Counted from the first letter of the stretch, positions 11,648-24,900 are shown. The stretch is DNA of 64,000 nucleotides from Sipunculus nudus (GCA_026874595.1 CM049321.1:48019797-48083796), one strand, 5' to 3'. Numbers and translations are program-made. The notes: generated from the letters alone by a model not told the origin.

Positions 11648-14600
11648 CTAAGTTGAGGTTTCAGAAAACATTTTGTCCCACTTTTTATAATGTAGGGATA
11701 TGTTACCATTCTTACAAGCAATATTTTTTTCTATGGTATGGATCTGTTTGACATATGATTGGTAATTGATGAAATTTGGCATAATATCTTTACATTTACT
11801 CACATATATAAATCGTTTAACTAATAATGTGAGGGTGTTTAACAGAGGATTGTTGTTGTAGCTGAAGATAACAGACTACATACTGAAGCTACTTTCAGGT
11901 ATTATAATATGTAAATTTGCAAGCCATTTTTTTAATTGTGATATTATGGGCTGTGTTACACAGCAACTATAAAATATATGCACAAGAGTTTCCTTCTCTT
12001 TTTTACAGAGTGAGCAGAGCTCACTATCAGCTTTACCTATCCTATATAAAAAAGGGTTGAGAGTTATATTTCTGTGAATTATTCTGAACTGAAACATTCT
12101 TAATACTTCTGATACTGTGGTTCTTTTTATGTTCTTGAAGGCTTCAAATACAAAATCTTGAAGGTTCTGTACAGACTGCTAGAATTAAATCATTATAAAC
12201 CTTTTGTGTAACTTTCTTGATATTCATTATTGTTTCAATTTTTGGTTTATATGGACTGTAGTTATCCATGTTTATAGATGTTTTCACAGTTTTTTTTTCC
12301 AAACAGCTGGGATAGCATCGATTAAACACATATACTGCATTTTATCTAATTTTGCTTTTGTATTGTCTACAAGTTCTGCATGTGACTGGAATATATAGTT
12401 TTTACCATTTTATTTTAAAACATCATACAATTTTGTTACACCTGCATTATATAATTCTTTATTATACACCGTTGTTTTATCTATTTTGATATGAGAGTTG
12501 AAAAATAACTCTTGGCTTAAAATTTCGTCAGGAGTATATACATTTTTGAAATTGTATTTGCACCATGCATTTAAAACATCTCTCCAAAATGGATTGCATG
12601 TTTTATCAAATTTACCTGTATCACATGACTTAAGGTTACATTTGAATAGGTAAGAGCCCAGTCTCTTAAATTGTAAATTAACAATTTGCCTCCAACCTTC
12701 ATCCAAGGGGCCTGACAAGAAACATTTTACCCAAGAAATTTTTAAAGAATTAAATTTAGATTTCAAATGTACCATATCTAGTCCCCCTTTTTCTGCTGGT
12801 GCTATAAGAGTAGTTCGTTTTATCCTGTCTTGTTTACCCCATATAAATTTCCAAAGTAAGGCTTCAATATCATTTATATAAGCTAAGGATGGATTTGGTA
12901 ACACTTGCAGTGCATACATCAGTTGCGATAAGATGTGGGCTTTTATAATGGTAATTTTCCCTGACAGTGACATACCTCTGTATGACAATACATGAATTAT
13001 TGTTTTAATTTTGCTGAGGATTTCTTTATAATTAATGTCTTTCATTTTTCTCCAGTCAGGATGGACAGATATTCCCAAAATTTTTACTGGTTCAGTGCTC
13101 CATTTGAGACCTAACCTTTCTATATTATCTTGTTCATCAGCATTAAGTGTCATAGGCATTATTACAGATTTTTCAACATTTACTTTAAGTCCAGAGATTT
13201 TGTGAAACATTTCAAATGTTTCAAGAAGTTCTTTAACAGACTGGGAACCACCAGTGAGAGTAACAACTGTATCATCTGCATATTGAATTAATTTGTGTTC
13301 ATAACCACCAATATTTACACCTTTAATTTTTGCATTATTCCTTATCTTAACAGCTAAAATTTCTGAGGCGAGTATAAATAAATAGGGAGACAAGGGGCAA
13401 CCTTGCCCTAGACCCCTCCTTATAGGAAAGTATGTAGTTGCCCATCCTCTATTTATGACACAACTGTTAATATTTGAATAAAGTACTTGTATCCATTTCC
13501 TAAAATGTGGTCCAAAATTTAGTAAATCTAATGTATTTTAAATGTGGGGCCATTCTAAAAAATCAAAAGCTTTTTCAAAATCTATTGATATGAGATAGCT
13601 TTTTATCTTATGTTTGTTTGAATGTGCAAATATATCTGTAATTTTGATTATGTTTTCTCCATTATATCTATTTTCATAAAACCTGTTTGATCACAGTGAA
13701 TGATTGAAGGTAGCGTAGTTTTGAGTCTATTAGCCAAGGTCTTGGCAAGTATTTTATAATCTGTATTAAAAAGAGAGAGAGGACGCCAGTTTTTCAATAA
13801 TAGAGAATCTTTTCCTTTCTTAGGGATAAGGCAGATGATGCCTTGGCGCATTGTTAATAGCAGTGTATTGTTGTTAAAGGAATATTTAATAGCATCCATA
13901 AAGTATTTCACAAATGAGTGCCTCCTCTTCATTTAATGTATTTAATGCCTCTTTTGTAATAAACTGATGGGTACAGCCAACTTGAGTTTCAACTGGTGTA
14001 TATAAATCTTTATAAAACTGAAACTGTTCTTTTAAAATTAGTTTTGTGTCCTCAATGAGTTTTCCTTTTTTATCTTTCAACTTAAGAATTGATTTTTGTT
14101 CAAAGTTTCTTTTTTCTAAATTAAGGAAATATTTTGTTGGTTTATCTCCTTCAGAGAACCATCTGGATCTGCATCTGACTATAGCTCCCCTGGTTTGTTC
14201 CTCAATGAAGGATTTATGATTATTTACTGTCATTTCCCTCTTGCATTTATCTTCTGAGTTTTTAGTTTTATTATATTGGAGCTGGGCTTTGCGCATTTCT
14301 TTCTCTAATAAAATCAATTTATCAACAAATTTTTTCTTTTTGTTTGTGGCATAAGCTATGCTTTCACCTCTTATTTGACATTTTAATGTATCCCAAAGTG
14401 TAGCTGGGTTAGCTTCTTTATTATTTCTTATACATTCTTTAATCTGTTTTATATAAGCCTCATCTTCAAGGAGAGAACAGTTGAGTTTCAAGTAACCTGG
14501 CCCGCGTGGATGATCACTTGACATTAAACCTATATTTATCAGTGAAATCTGTTTTATATCCACTATCAATGTCAGAACTATAAATGTAATTACAAAGACT

Positions 14601-15234
14601 ATCACTAATTAGAAAGTAATCCAGGCGACAAAACACAGGTTTTGGGTTATGCCTATGCCATGTGTAATTAAGTGTCCCTGGATGTTGTGCTCTCCAGATG
14701 TCTGTCAATTGTGCAAGTTCCATCCATTGTAATACTGTCTGTCCTGATTTTTCTTGAGTGTGTTTATTTCCACCTTCTTTATCAACTGTAGGGTTTATTG
14801 TTACATTAAAATCACCAGCAATAATCAGTTGATATGTATGTAAGTTAGTTAATGTATTCATAAGATCCAGAAAAAACTCTGGTTTGTCTTTGTTTGGCCC
14901 ATATAAGTTCACTAAGGTTACATTATGGATCCCTATTGTGGTATTAATAATTATAAACCTTCCACATTTGTCTGTCTTAATGTCTTTAACATGGATACCT
15001 AATTTGTGTTTTATTAAAATACTGACTCCCTTGGCTTGATTTGTGCCATGGCTAAAATAAATTTGATTCCCCCACTCTGTTTTCCATCTTTTTTCATTCT
15101 CTAAACTGCTGTGTTTCTTGAAGAAAAACTATATCATATTTTTTTCTATTCAACCAATAAAATATTTCTCTTCTTTTTACATTACTACCTAAACCTCTTA
15201 CATTCAAAGATGCAATATTACATATATCTGCCAT
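11648..15234 (-). pseudogene. LINE ORF2 (endonuclease-reverse transcriptase), broken
   Basis: The ATG is at 15232-15234 (MADICNIASLNVRGLGSN), a normal start for an L1-type apurinic endonuclease. The endonuclease continues with FLQET, a GDFN motif near 14806 and W-x-R-x-x-P-G. The reverse transcriptase has LIPKKGKD, NWRPLSL, a D-F-E-K-A-F-D block, GLGQGCPLSP and the catalytic YADD at 13271-13282. The C-terminus has the C-x2-C...H...C knuckle (11876-12097). Lesions seen: frameshifts near 15111, 14521, about 13940 (with probable loss of some 50 codons of the early RT region) and 13671; a TAA at 13538-13540; a stop at 12410-12412; a frameshift in the A run near 12295; and a TAG near 11874. The last frame closes at 11648-11650. 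Catalytic motifs survive but the protein cannot be made in one piece. Confidence 0.9.
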
Positions 15235-17459
15235 GGTAACAATTAGCTATGTCTATTGCTCTCTTATCTATGAAAGTATAATACCCTGTTGAGTTTATCT
15301 TGTACATACTATTAGTCTCCAGCAAATAAATATATGATATCCATATTCTGTCTTTTGTATTGATTTGAAATTTGAATGAGGACAAATACACATAAAACAT
15401 AACAAGCCACAAATATGTAAAACACGTCTGAAGCATCTTGGTCCTGACATGCAGTAGGTACTGCTGATACTAATACAGCAGCAAGAGTACTTGTCAAATG
15501 AGATGTTGAAAGGGGTTGTGGCAAAATACAACGACTGTTCATGGCTCCTTCTTAAAACTAAAATTGCCTTATATTCCACTTAAATTATATAAATGTCAGC
15601 ATAAATAGTAATGGTATCATAGATGTATATTGAATTACTAGAACTAAACAAGCTCATTTAACCTCATATAAATATTAGGCTATACAAGGTTTCAGCAAAA
15701 TAACCAAGTTGAAGATGTCTAATACAGACACTGTACTGCAAATTCCTTTATCCAGGTTGATTTATACGTCTGGTTGACTGGTATTATCCCTAATAGTACA
15801 ATATTAATATCCTTTCATTATTATTTATTAAATTTAATTAATTAATTTATGAATATTTATGCTATTTACATTCTCTTTACCCAATGTGATAGATGGATAC
15901 TGCAAATATATACTGGGTGACTGTTCAGTATTATCATCTAAACACATATTTAATAGTATTATAGTACTTTAAACCTTAATCTAAAAGTGAAGGTTCCAAT
16001 TCAAAAAGGGGAATAAATTGACAATAATTAATCAAAAGTAATAATAATAAGTTATAAATACCATCTGCAACTAATTCAGATGTATGTCAAAACATCAATG
16101 AAGACAAACATGCATATTAACATTCTAATAACACACCAATAATACCCCAGCAGCCCAACAATGCAATAGCGATACCAGTCTGGGGCCAAGTCCAGCACAA
16201 TCAAGCACCATTGGTAGCCTAATCAGTTGTTGTGAGTTAAAAATAATAATAGTATCACTTACAGTTGTACTCACTACTTCAACTATTAACATTAACAGTA
16301 ACAGTGTTCAAAATATTGGTAAAACATCTGAAACTGTTTACAGTATAATTAACAATTGCCCAGGGCCAGCAGATAGTTAATGCAGATAGGAGAGTCAAGA
16401 ATTAGTAATCAGTAATATTAGAGAAAACCGACCAAACACAGAATTCATGTCCCTGTATAATATATAGGAGAGAAAAATTCATCATTAAACACTTATCACT
16501 TACACCTTTTTGCTGACTGCAGTTTTAGATTTGCTAAAATTTTAAACTGTCATTCATATTTTTGAGCAAATATAAAAAACTAATAATATTTAAATGGCCA
16601 ATATGTAAACCTGGTCAGGGTTGTAACAGAACTTAAACCTAACATCCTAATTAGTGTGATGGAGGTACCAGTCTGGGTCAGCTACAGCACCAGCGAGTAC
16701 CACCAGTAGCCAAGTAAGTAGGCCTAGATCTGAGTTAAAAATGATTATAATATCCCAAGTAAACAGTGGTAAATGAACTACAGCAACTACTTATAGAACT
16801 AACAGTAACAGTGTTTAGATTTTGTGGTTAACATGGTTAAAGTATCTGAAGCTGTTTACAATAAAATAAACAACTATCCGGTGTCGGCCAATGGTAATGG
16901 TGAAAGAAGACTCGATATTTAGTAATTAATAATCAGTTATCAGTGTTTATATTCTAGATCTAGAAAAGAAGTCAAAACTGGAATTTATGGCTCTACAAAA
17001 TATATATATGTATATATATTAATAAAAAAATTAGAGTTGAGAATTCATTATCAAACACAAAACACATGACACTTACTCATTGACATCGTTGCTGACTGCA
17101 GTTCCTGGATCTGAAATTTATATATTCTGAGCAGAAAAAAATGATATAACATACGTTCAATACACAAACGTGGTCCGGGCGATAATAAAACTTACAGAAT
17201 ACAGGTCTTTGTTTACAAACTAGTCTCTGTTGCCCTGTGTTGAAGACTGGTTCCTGCATGAATTTTACCATCTACAGATAAATACCTGTTACCTGGACCA
17301 GTCTATCGTTATTGACTCACTTCGGAAGTGTATGCTTATTCTCAGTGGTCAGCTGCAAGATTCCGGATTGCGGCTTACGTAATACCAGGGGTGCTAAGGC
17401 GGGAGACGGTACCGGTAAAAAAACAGTGGAAAACAGCGTGCAAGCGTCATGCTCGATTG
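15235..17459 (-). other. LINE inter-ORF region with two ~0.5-kb repeated units
   Basis: No coding sequence. Matching landmarks recur in the same order: TACCAGTCTGGG at 16173 and 16666; AACAGTAACAGTGTT at 16294 and 16801; TGCTGACTGCAGTT at 16511 and 17090; AAACCTGGTCAGGGTTGTAA near 16606 and a diverged form near 17170. So two units of about 490-560 bp, roughly 16160-16650 and 16650-17205, lie head to tail between ORF1 and ORF2. Such tandem units are normally seen as promoter monomers in 5' UTRs; here they lie upstream of ORF2. Confidence 0.65.
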
Positions 17460-18401
17460 TTAAGTGTGCTTGGAGTCGTGGATTGTCACCTCTTTGCCGT
17501 TGATAATAAGCTTCCCGCGCCAAAAGCGGACCTTCTGATTGTCGGTATAAGCCTTACTCATTTGTGGCAGGGCTTTTCTTTTCAGCAAATAGTCCTCTTT
17601 GACAAGGTCTTCAACAAAGAAGATTGAACGTTGACTCTGATTGCGGTTTTCCTTTTGCGTCTTGAGAACTGCGTTTCGTGTGGGCCTGCTATAGAGTTTG
17701 ACAATAATATGTCTGTGTCCCTTTGATTTTGCTCTCCCTGTCCTGTGTGCGTTATCGATGTTCACTTTGATATCTGAAATTGGTTGATCACCGAGTAATC
17801 TCTGTTCATGGATATATTTTGATACAATATCAATGCAGTTTTCACCTTTATTTTCTGGTACTCCAATTAGTCTCAGGTTATATTCCCTGCTGTGTCTCTC
17901 TAAGTCCAGAAGCTTTTCTTTCATTGCAGTGATTTGCGCATTTTTCTCACCGTTCTCTGCTTTTAGCATATCTATTTCAGATCTTAATGATTTGTTTTCT
18001 GCCTCGGTGCTTTCAAGCTTGTTTTTTGTTGTTTCAAGATCTGATTGTGTATATTCTAAACTATGAGTAACTGAATTTATTTTTCTGTCTATTTCCATAT
18101 ATTTCTTTTCAATTGCAGCCACATCTTTCTTGATGCTAACAAAGTCATCACACAGGGAATCCTTAAAATTTTTTAGAGCAACTCTGAAGGTTTTTTCAAG
18201 ATGCAAACATTTTGCATCTATAATAGCGACAATATGGCTGCTTACCTGCTGAGAGCTCAGTTCGTCCGTGTCCGTTTGAGACGTGTTACTTTTTGCACTT
18301 TTTTGTGTTGTTTCAACGTATTTGTCCATGCTAGATTGCTCCATTTTTTGTAAGTCACTTTTGCTCATTGACCTCGTTTTAACACTTAAAGGTATTGACA
18401 T
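17460..18401 (-). CDS. LINE ORF1 protein (L1-ORF1p-like, coiled coil + RRM)
   Basis: An open frame of 313 residues from the ATG at 18399-18401. I chose this start because the longer frame begins with GTG inside the target duplication. The first ~85 residues are polar and low-complexity; residues ~85-172 form a heptad-like coiled coil (trimerisation in this family). They are followed by the RRM-like block starting ERHSREYNLRLIGVPE (about 169-183) with DNAHRTGR near 216-223, and a basic C-terminal domain with FWRGKLIINGK near the end. L1 ORF1p is an RNA-binding chaperone that coats the element's RNA. This copy is intact, in contrast to ORF2. Only about 80 bp of 5' UTR remain upstream, so either the leader is short or the copy is slightly 5'-truncated. 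Confidence 0.85.
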   Translation of the reverse strand: MSIPLSVKTRSMSKSDLQKMEQSSMDKYVETTQKSAKSNTSQTDTDELSSQQVSSHIVAIIDAKCLHLEKTFRVALKNFKDSLCDDFVSIKKDVAAIEKKYMEIDRKINSVTHSLEYTQSDLETTKNKLESTEAENKSLRSEIDMLKAENGEKNAQITAMKEKLLDLERHSREYNLRLIGVPENKGENCIDIVSKYIHEQRLLGDQPISDIKVNIDNAHRTGRAKSKGHRHIIVKLYSRPTRNAVLKTQKENRNQSQRSIFFVEDLVKEDYLLKRKALPQMSKAYTDNQKVRFWRGKLIINGKEVTIHDSKHT

Positions 18402-18480
18402 ATTATCCAGTGGAATGTTGGATTTACACAGGAGCACATGAATGCGTGACCGTTCAAGCTGCCATCTTGACCGGAAGTCC

Positions 18481-18498
18481 ACACTGCATCAAATGTTT
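18481..18498. repeat. Target-site duplication, 5' side of LINE
   Basis: ACACTGCATCAAATGTTT, identical to 11168-11185. It defines the 5' end of the element at 18480. Confidence 0.9.
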
Positions 18499-18499
18499 A

Positions 18500-19200
18500 C
18501 AATTTAGCTGCAGGGGCTGAAGGATCATTCCTCATATTGATGTACCAGACAAAAAAGGTACATGTATACAAATAAAAAATATTATGAAGAACATTGTTTA
18601 TAACTCCTTCCTATATGGCTTTCTCTTCTTGTATGTTGGGATACGGACAATTCATTTAATATTAAAAATCACCAAGTCAATAATACTTAAAGGACTCAGG
18701 ATGATATAAAATACATTTTTTTTAAGTTAAAATGGTGCCTCTTATCATTACCAAACCTGGCAAACCATAAAGACAATTCCTTTCAACAAGGGGTATTACC
18801 AAAGCCACTTGTCAATGTGAATTCACTGCACAGTATGGTTGTTCTAATGTGATAAACAGTCCTATCAACAGGGACAGCCACGAGGGCCACAACTAGAACA
18901 AGTGTTTTACACCTTTTTGCAAGAGAAGCATGAAAAGAAAGTGTGCATTGCAAGACCGAGGTTGTGGTCTTTACTTGGGAAGCTAACGACAGTTAGGTCA
19001 AACCAATTACGTAAAAAACTAAATTTATGCCTCATATGTCTTTTAATTGGTCCATGTGTGATTTTTTGTGTCAAGGCCAATGAATGGGCCAATATGTTTG
19101 CTCTGCAGGTAATGAACTGAACTGATAAATGCACTTGTGAGAGTCTTTAACATGTTTGATAAATTTCACAATGCTCTGACATTATTATATTTACTTGAAT
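18500..19200. other. No gene recognised; host sequence flanking LINE
   Basis: About 18900-19130 has few stops on both strands and includes ATTGG/CCAAT words (for example 19048-19052), but no splice-site-bounded coding signal was found. Confidence 0.3.
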
Positions 19201-20791
19201 CGAACAAAAGTAGCTTTTGTAATTTTAACATTAAAACAGTGAATATTCGAAGACTTAATAAAACCATCAAAGAAGATCGTTATTTAGGTTACTGCATCAT
19301 GAGAACACACACAATTTTCCTTCAGAAAACTTATAACAGTGAACAGAATGAATCATTTCGGAAGAATGAATGGATTGCAAAATATATAACAGTCATGGGA
19401 ATAATGGGAATTGTGGTTTGGCAAATGTCAGTTTGTAATGAAATGGATATTCAAGAAAGGCACATTCAAAAATATGAAAATTGTAGAAAGCTTATGATAA
19501 AATTGTGTAATTGAAAATACTTCTATTCTGTTGGTCAATATTTATGCAATATTTATGCGAAACCAACAAGGGAAAAATAATATCATTCTGCGTGGAAATT
19601 TCAACATTGTTCTTGATAACATATTAGAAAAATAGGCAATATACATGATAATACAATTCAAGAACTAAAAGCCATGGAAGGAAAATTAGACGCTGAAAGC
19701 AATGAAAATAGTTAAATATCACAATCCTATATCCAAATTGAAATGAATTAGAAAAAGATAGAACATGATAAAAATTATTGCAAATTTAAAGTCATCTAAA
19801 GGTGTCACCAGATGACATTAAATAGTATTTAAAAGATCTTAAATGCCAATGCTCTCGTAGGATGAAACATCGTGTGAAGATCCACTGACATCTAAAGAGT
19901 ATTACAAAGCTTTATAAAACCATGGAATCAACCAAATTCCAGGGAGTGACGGAATACCTGATAAATTCTATAAAAAATGTTGGCATATTTTTTGGTGATC
20001 GATCATTACATGATTTACAGTTTTAACTATACCAAAGAAGCAAGGAGAAATGTCTGCCTTACTAAGACAGGCTATAATAATCTTGTTAGATCAGGGAAAA
20101 GTATTATTCAAGGTAGGACACTGGAGGTTAATTTTAACATTCTTTCAAAAGCACTTTCAAGGACTCTCTCGAAAAGATTTCATAAATTGGATTGTAAGCC
20201 AGCGTATTAAGTAATGTAATAAACAACAAACATCTTTCATAGCGTAGAGTAATAGAAATAGATGTCCATCAGGGCGAACCTTTATCACCTTATCGATTTA
20301 TTTTATTACTAGAAACGCTTTCAACTAAAATAAGGCAAATTGATAAAAAATGAGTTTATAAATAGAAAAAAAAAGAACAACAAAAATGTTTTATTATGCT
20401 TATAATGTTACAGCAATTATCTTAAATATAAAAACAATCTGCGTAATGTTTATTTAAACATATTAAATGGTTTAGTAAATTTCCCGGGCTGCAAATAATC
20501 ATGCAAAAAGGAGGGCTATGGGTAGATTCTTAGAAAGATAAGGAAGTTGCATCATTTGGTATTTAATGAATGGTTAACACATTATCCTTGATATCAATTT
20601 CATACAGTAGAGATAACTGGAAATTGAAAATTACCGAGCTTTTTAATAGCTGAAAATGTCTTAATCTGACACTGATTAGAAGAATTCAAATTAATAAAAT
20701 GTTTATCACATCACAACTTAAATATTGTTTTTCATGTTTGTGTATTCCAAAACTTGTCACACAGAAATCATTTTTAATTCAAGATGGAAGG

Positions 20792-20851
<60 letters not shown>

Positions 20852-21440
20852 GACGTTTTGTTCTTATACAAGATATTTAGAATGGAGGTATAAAAGCAAG
20901 CCATCATAAACACTAAGGTGGGTTAAGATAAACTAGTATTTGTATGGAACATATTAGCCATGGAAAATATCATGGGAATATAATATGAAACAATACTGTT
21001 CTCCGTCAGGGATTCTATTGCTCGTACACAATGGCCATTCTTAAGATTTTATTATAGCAAATTGGTATTCTAAAGTACTGAGAGCTTGCTGTTATATAAG
21101 GTATAATATTGGAAATGTATATGATCAAGTTGAATGGTACAATTCTCATCTAATAACAACATATTTTATGTTTACCCTTTCAGGCAAGTCCCTGGTTTGT
21201 AAGAGAGCTGTTTAATAAAAAGGCGAAGTTATAACAATTACAGAGTGGCGAAAACGTGGGGCTCTACCAAAAATCTATATGCAATGCAGGGCAACAATGC
21301 CTGTTGTGAGTAAAATATTAAATTCATTGACGTGTCAAATATTAATTACATGCTGATACTGTTATCCACTGATCTATGTGTTGATCGCGACCTTAATTTT
21401 GACAGATGTGATTTAAAAAGTTTGTATGCAATGAATGTAC
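19200..21440 (+). pseudogene. Decayed L1-like LINE ORF2 (endonuclease + RT remnants)
   Basis: Plus-strand translation in shifting frames shows endonuclease-like text (FLQKTYNSEQ and RKNEWIAKY near 19316-19385, LRGNFNIVLDN near 19591-19625), the RT entry motif (PGSDGIPDKFYK near 19942-19977) and later fragments resembling RT and thumb sequence. Stops and frameshifts are frequent, so this copy is much older than the one at 11186-18480. A (TA)n tract (20795-20849) interrupts it. No target duplication was identified. Confidence 0.7.
20795..20849. repeat. (TA)n microsatellite inside decayed LINE
   Basis: A continuous AT dinucleotide run of about 55 bases. Confidence 0.95.
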
Positions 21441-21644
21441 AAAAACATTAATTTTTTACTCCAGACATTAGTAAATATGGTGATACATATCCGATAAGGA
21501 CCTAAACGAGAATGAAATCTCTTGATTATGTATAAAATACGCATTTATGTGAAATATTTTTTTTTCTTTGCAGTTGAGAATATTGCATGATATTGTTCGG
21601 GGAGTGTTTCATATGCATTGTCAATATTTGTTTTCTGTTTGTAG

Positions 21645-21942
21645 TTCAATTGAAAAGTGACATAGGGGAAGAAACGGTGTAAAACCGGTTTGAAACGTGA
21701 AACATCTGGATTTGTGAAGTCATGCAGTACGGCCACCAGGTGGCGAAGTTGCAATGTTTGTATTATGCGCCACTGATCTCGCCAGGTGAAAGCTTTTCAT
21801 CACTCGTGTATGTGTTAGCGAACGGAGTATTGAACATTTACAGAAATATTAACAGTTTCAGGAGAAACTGTATGTGTATATAGTTTATAATACTTATAAT
21901 ATGTATTTTTGGCATACCTGGTATGTGAAGAGGCTCCGTTTA
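21645..21942. repeat. Partial copy of TTTAAAGGG MITE family (copy D)
   Basis: CAGTACGGCCACCAGGTGGCG, then GCGCCACTGATCTCGCCAGG and CATACCTGGTATGTGAAGAGG match the right half of the element near 44070-44260 and the end near 5195-5215. The left half is not evident. Confidence 0.5.
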
Positions 21943-21949
21943 ATATAAA

Positions 21950-24900
21950 CCCAAAATATAATTTTAGACAGTACAAAACTGTTCAGATAACACAAATGGT
22001 GCCTTTATTATGGAAATTGAGTTCCCAAAAAAGTTCTTATGTCCTAGTCCCTGCTTTAATGTCTTGGTCGCAGTTTTTAATTATATTTTTTTTTAAAACA
22101 AGGTGACAGAAAAAATTAAAGAACGTTGGATTATTAGGTTGGGCTGTTGTATCGGGTTGATATTTACCATAAGTATGATTATAAACATGTCATTGATCTA
22201 TCTGTGTTTGTGTTATATTTATCTGACAATTTTACATATAACTAGATACACACCAGAATGTAATATAATGGTTATCGTTCAGAGCAAACATGGTAATGCC
22301 AACATTAGTCCTGCTTTGGTAAAAAAGGAATCTTACTGAGCTTGAAATAAGGCATTATTTCTTTTACGCCTTTCTCATGCAAAGCCAATAAACTAATGTC
22401 CTCTTACATGAGATCTATGTGTGACATTTGTTATACTTGTTAATGATGATGAGCATGATTGACATTTATATTAGACAACAAAATTCACTCTTCTCGTTTC
22501 ATTTTGAAAATATCAAACAAATGACCTTTTGACGGAAAGACGTATATTTGAACCATTTCATGTGCAGTGTTTGAGTGTGGTTCTAGAACATTCTCGAGTA
22601 AAGAAACAAGAATTTTATCACATCGATGAAGGTAAAAATACCAAAATAATAAAAATAAGAGTTCTTTACCACAGTTACTACGATCAGCATATACTTTATA
22701 TCACAATAATAACAAGACTATATAGTATATTTGGATAATCTTTGTAATGAAACAACGTTTTTACAACGAGGTATGCAAAATATAGTTTCCTTCGCTTACA
22801 TTTCAACGTGACATTTTAAATACTAAGTCTACAATCTAAAAGCATTGCTCTGTTTATTTGAGGAAGATATATTCAGTCGCTTGTTATCAGTAATTTCCCT
22901 ATAAATGTCCCATTTTAATCATCCTTAATATTGCAGAATATCGGCATTAGCGTTACAACCTAAACGTGCGGGATGTTCTCCTACCTTACCTGAGATCTAT
23001 ACCTAATTGGTGTATAAATAATTGTATGAACTCATTCATGTACAGCATTAATATACACATCCAATCATGTACAGGGACCTGGAAATGTACCTTTCAGGAA
23101 ATAAACACTCAAGCATTTTATTTAAACCATGTGTACTGATATTTATGGTCACTCTGTTGAATTATAATAACACATAATTATCAACGGGAAAATCAGGTCT
23201 AGTGGTTTGCTAGCACTGACTTGTCTTCTTTTGTGTATTTTCTGGCTTAAAAGGGGATGTAATTATAGGAAATTGAAGAGCAGTTTTTATTTATGTAAAG
23301 GATAACAAGCGATTGGTAAACAACCTTCTGTCAAACGTTGACAGACACACACACATTTATGTGTGTATCTGTGTTGTCTTGTACCTTGAGTGATAAAAGA
23401 TTCCCATAAAGTACCCAAATAGTTATACGTCTATAATGCGCTGTACGTCGCAAAGATAGGGCTCAATATTACATCATCTCGCGTATGGAGAAATGTTCCT
23501 CCATTGATGAGAGTCATCCCATTCAAAGGATGATAAGATAATGTTCAGATGATCCTGGTTACGCCAGTTGCCTGGAGATGCTGGAGATCACTTTGTGTAA
23601 GTGACAGGTTCCCCTGTAGCCTCCCATATCCATGTTTCCTCAATGTATTCATCTGACCAAGACCTCCAGTAGCCTATAAATTTGTCCTTCCTTATTTCAT
23701 CCGTAAAATTGAAATTTAGATAAAGCAACTAAACAGACTCATCAGCAAAGATATTTTTCTGTAATTAAACAAATTAAAATATAGGTTTCTTTCTTGAAAT
23801 TCCAGAACTCTTCTTCTTAGGTACTGATTTCTTATTGATGAGTGTAAGTGAAAATTAATTTTTGAGATTATATTTTATACATTGAATTAAGGATGCATGC
23901 CCATGAGTAATAGATGAATAACAGTTAAATTTTATTATTCCATTATTTTGTTGAATGAAACCATATTTATTTTCGATCCACCTTTTTTTACCCTTACATT
24001 CGTAGATCTTGAGTGGCCTATTTTGTCCGATATAAGCGACTGTCTTTCCTCTCAGGTTTATACATGCATATAACCCAATTGAGACCTTCGGTTATTACTC
24101 AGTGGTACGCCACTGGTTCTCCCGGTGAAACCGGCAATGCTGTTTAGACAGCGCGACGTCTCTAGTTCCTCGGCATGGTTTCTACACATACTGTGGTTGG
24201 CTTTTTATTCGAAAGGGTTAATTTCGCAATATTCGCGAATGTGAAATAATCGCGACTATGGAACACCCGGGAATAAAATTCCCCATCAACTAAGATACCT
24301 CTGGAAACAACCTAATGAGCAACCTAATTTGTGCATGGCTTCCAAACTGGTCCATACATCCATGCTTTAGGCGTACTCACAGGGGCTTTACCGACTATGA
24401 AATATAAGTTAATAACTAACCCGAAATTATGAGGCATTGTAGGACGAATTCTAACTTTAATATCAATACAAATACTTCTGTACTTAAATTTTACTGGTCC
24501 CGATGCAATCGCGAAAATTGAACCTCAAAAAGTACAAATTTAGCCTTTTTGTCTCATTTTCAATATTTCAGGGATTATAAACTGGACAGTGGAACCTACA
24601 AAATGATTAGCGAACGATTTGTACATTTTAGGGGAACGGCTTTCGGGGAATTAGTATAATGAGTGGTATAAGGAGTTCCTCAAAAAGTACAAATTTGGCC
24701 TTTTTGTCATATTTTCAAGAATTTCAGGGATTATAAACTGGGCAGTGAAACCAACCAAATTATTTGAAGACGATCTCTAAAGAGGCAAACTATACACAAG
24801 AAGAAATACATATCTGTAGTTATTCCTTGTTAGGTCTGTATTAAGTATGAAGAATTTCAATTCTTGAACCCTTGAATTCCCGAAATTCCATGATATTTAA

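Larger units (their letters stand above)
11186..18480 (-). mobile_element. L1/Tx1-like LINE, full length with 18-bp target duplication
   Basis: A non-LTR retrotransposon on the minus strand of about 7.3 kb. The 18-bp sequence ACACTGCATCAAATGTTT occurs exactly at 11168-11185 and again at 18481-18498, flanking the element. At the low-coordinate side it is followed by a T run (11182-11200), the poly(A) tail on the other strand. Inside, in 5' to 3' order on the minus strand, are ORF1 (18401-17460), a 2.2-kb inter-ORF region containing two diverged copies of a ~0.5-kb unit, and a broken ORF2 (15234-11648) with endonuclease, reverse transcriptase and C-terminal zinc-knuckle regions. The intact target duplication and intact ORF1 suggest a fairly young insertion, whereas ORF2 carries several lesions. 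Confidence 0.9.

Noticed and set aside
17312-17627. Short plus-strand frames overlapping the LINE
   Set aside because: They are antisense to ORF1 and the spacer of the LINE, with no family resemblance.
18402-18482. Upstream extension of LINE ORF1 starting at a GTG
   Set aside because: The GTG lies across the target-site duplication and so outside the element; the ATG at 18401 is preferred.
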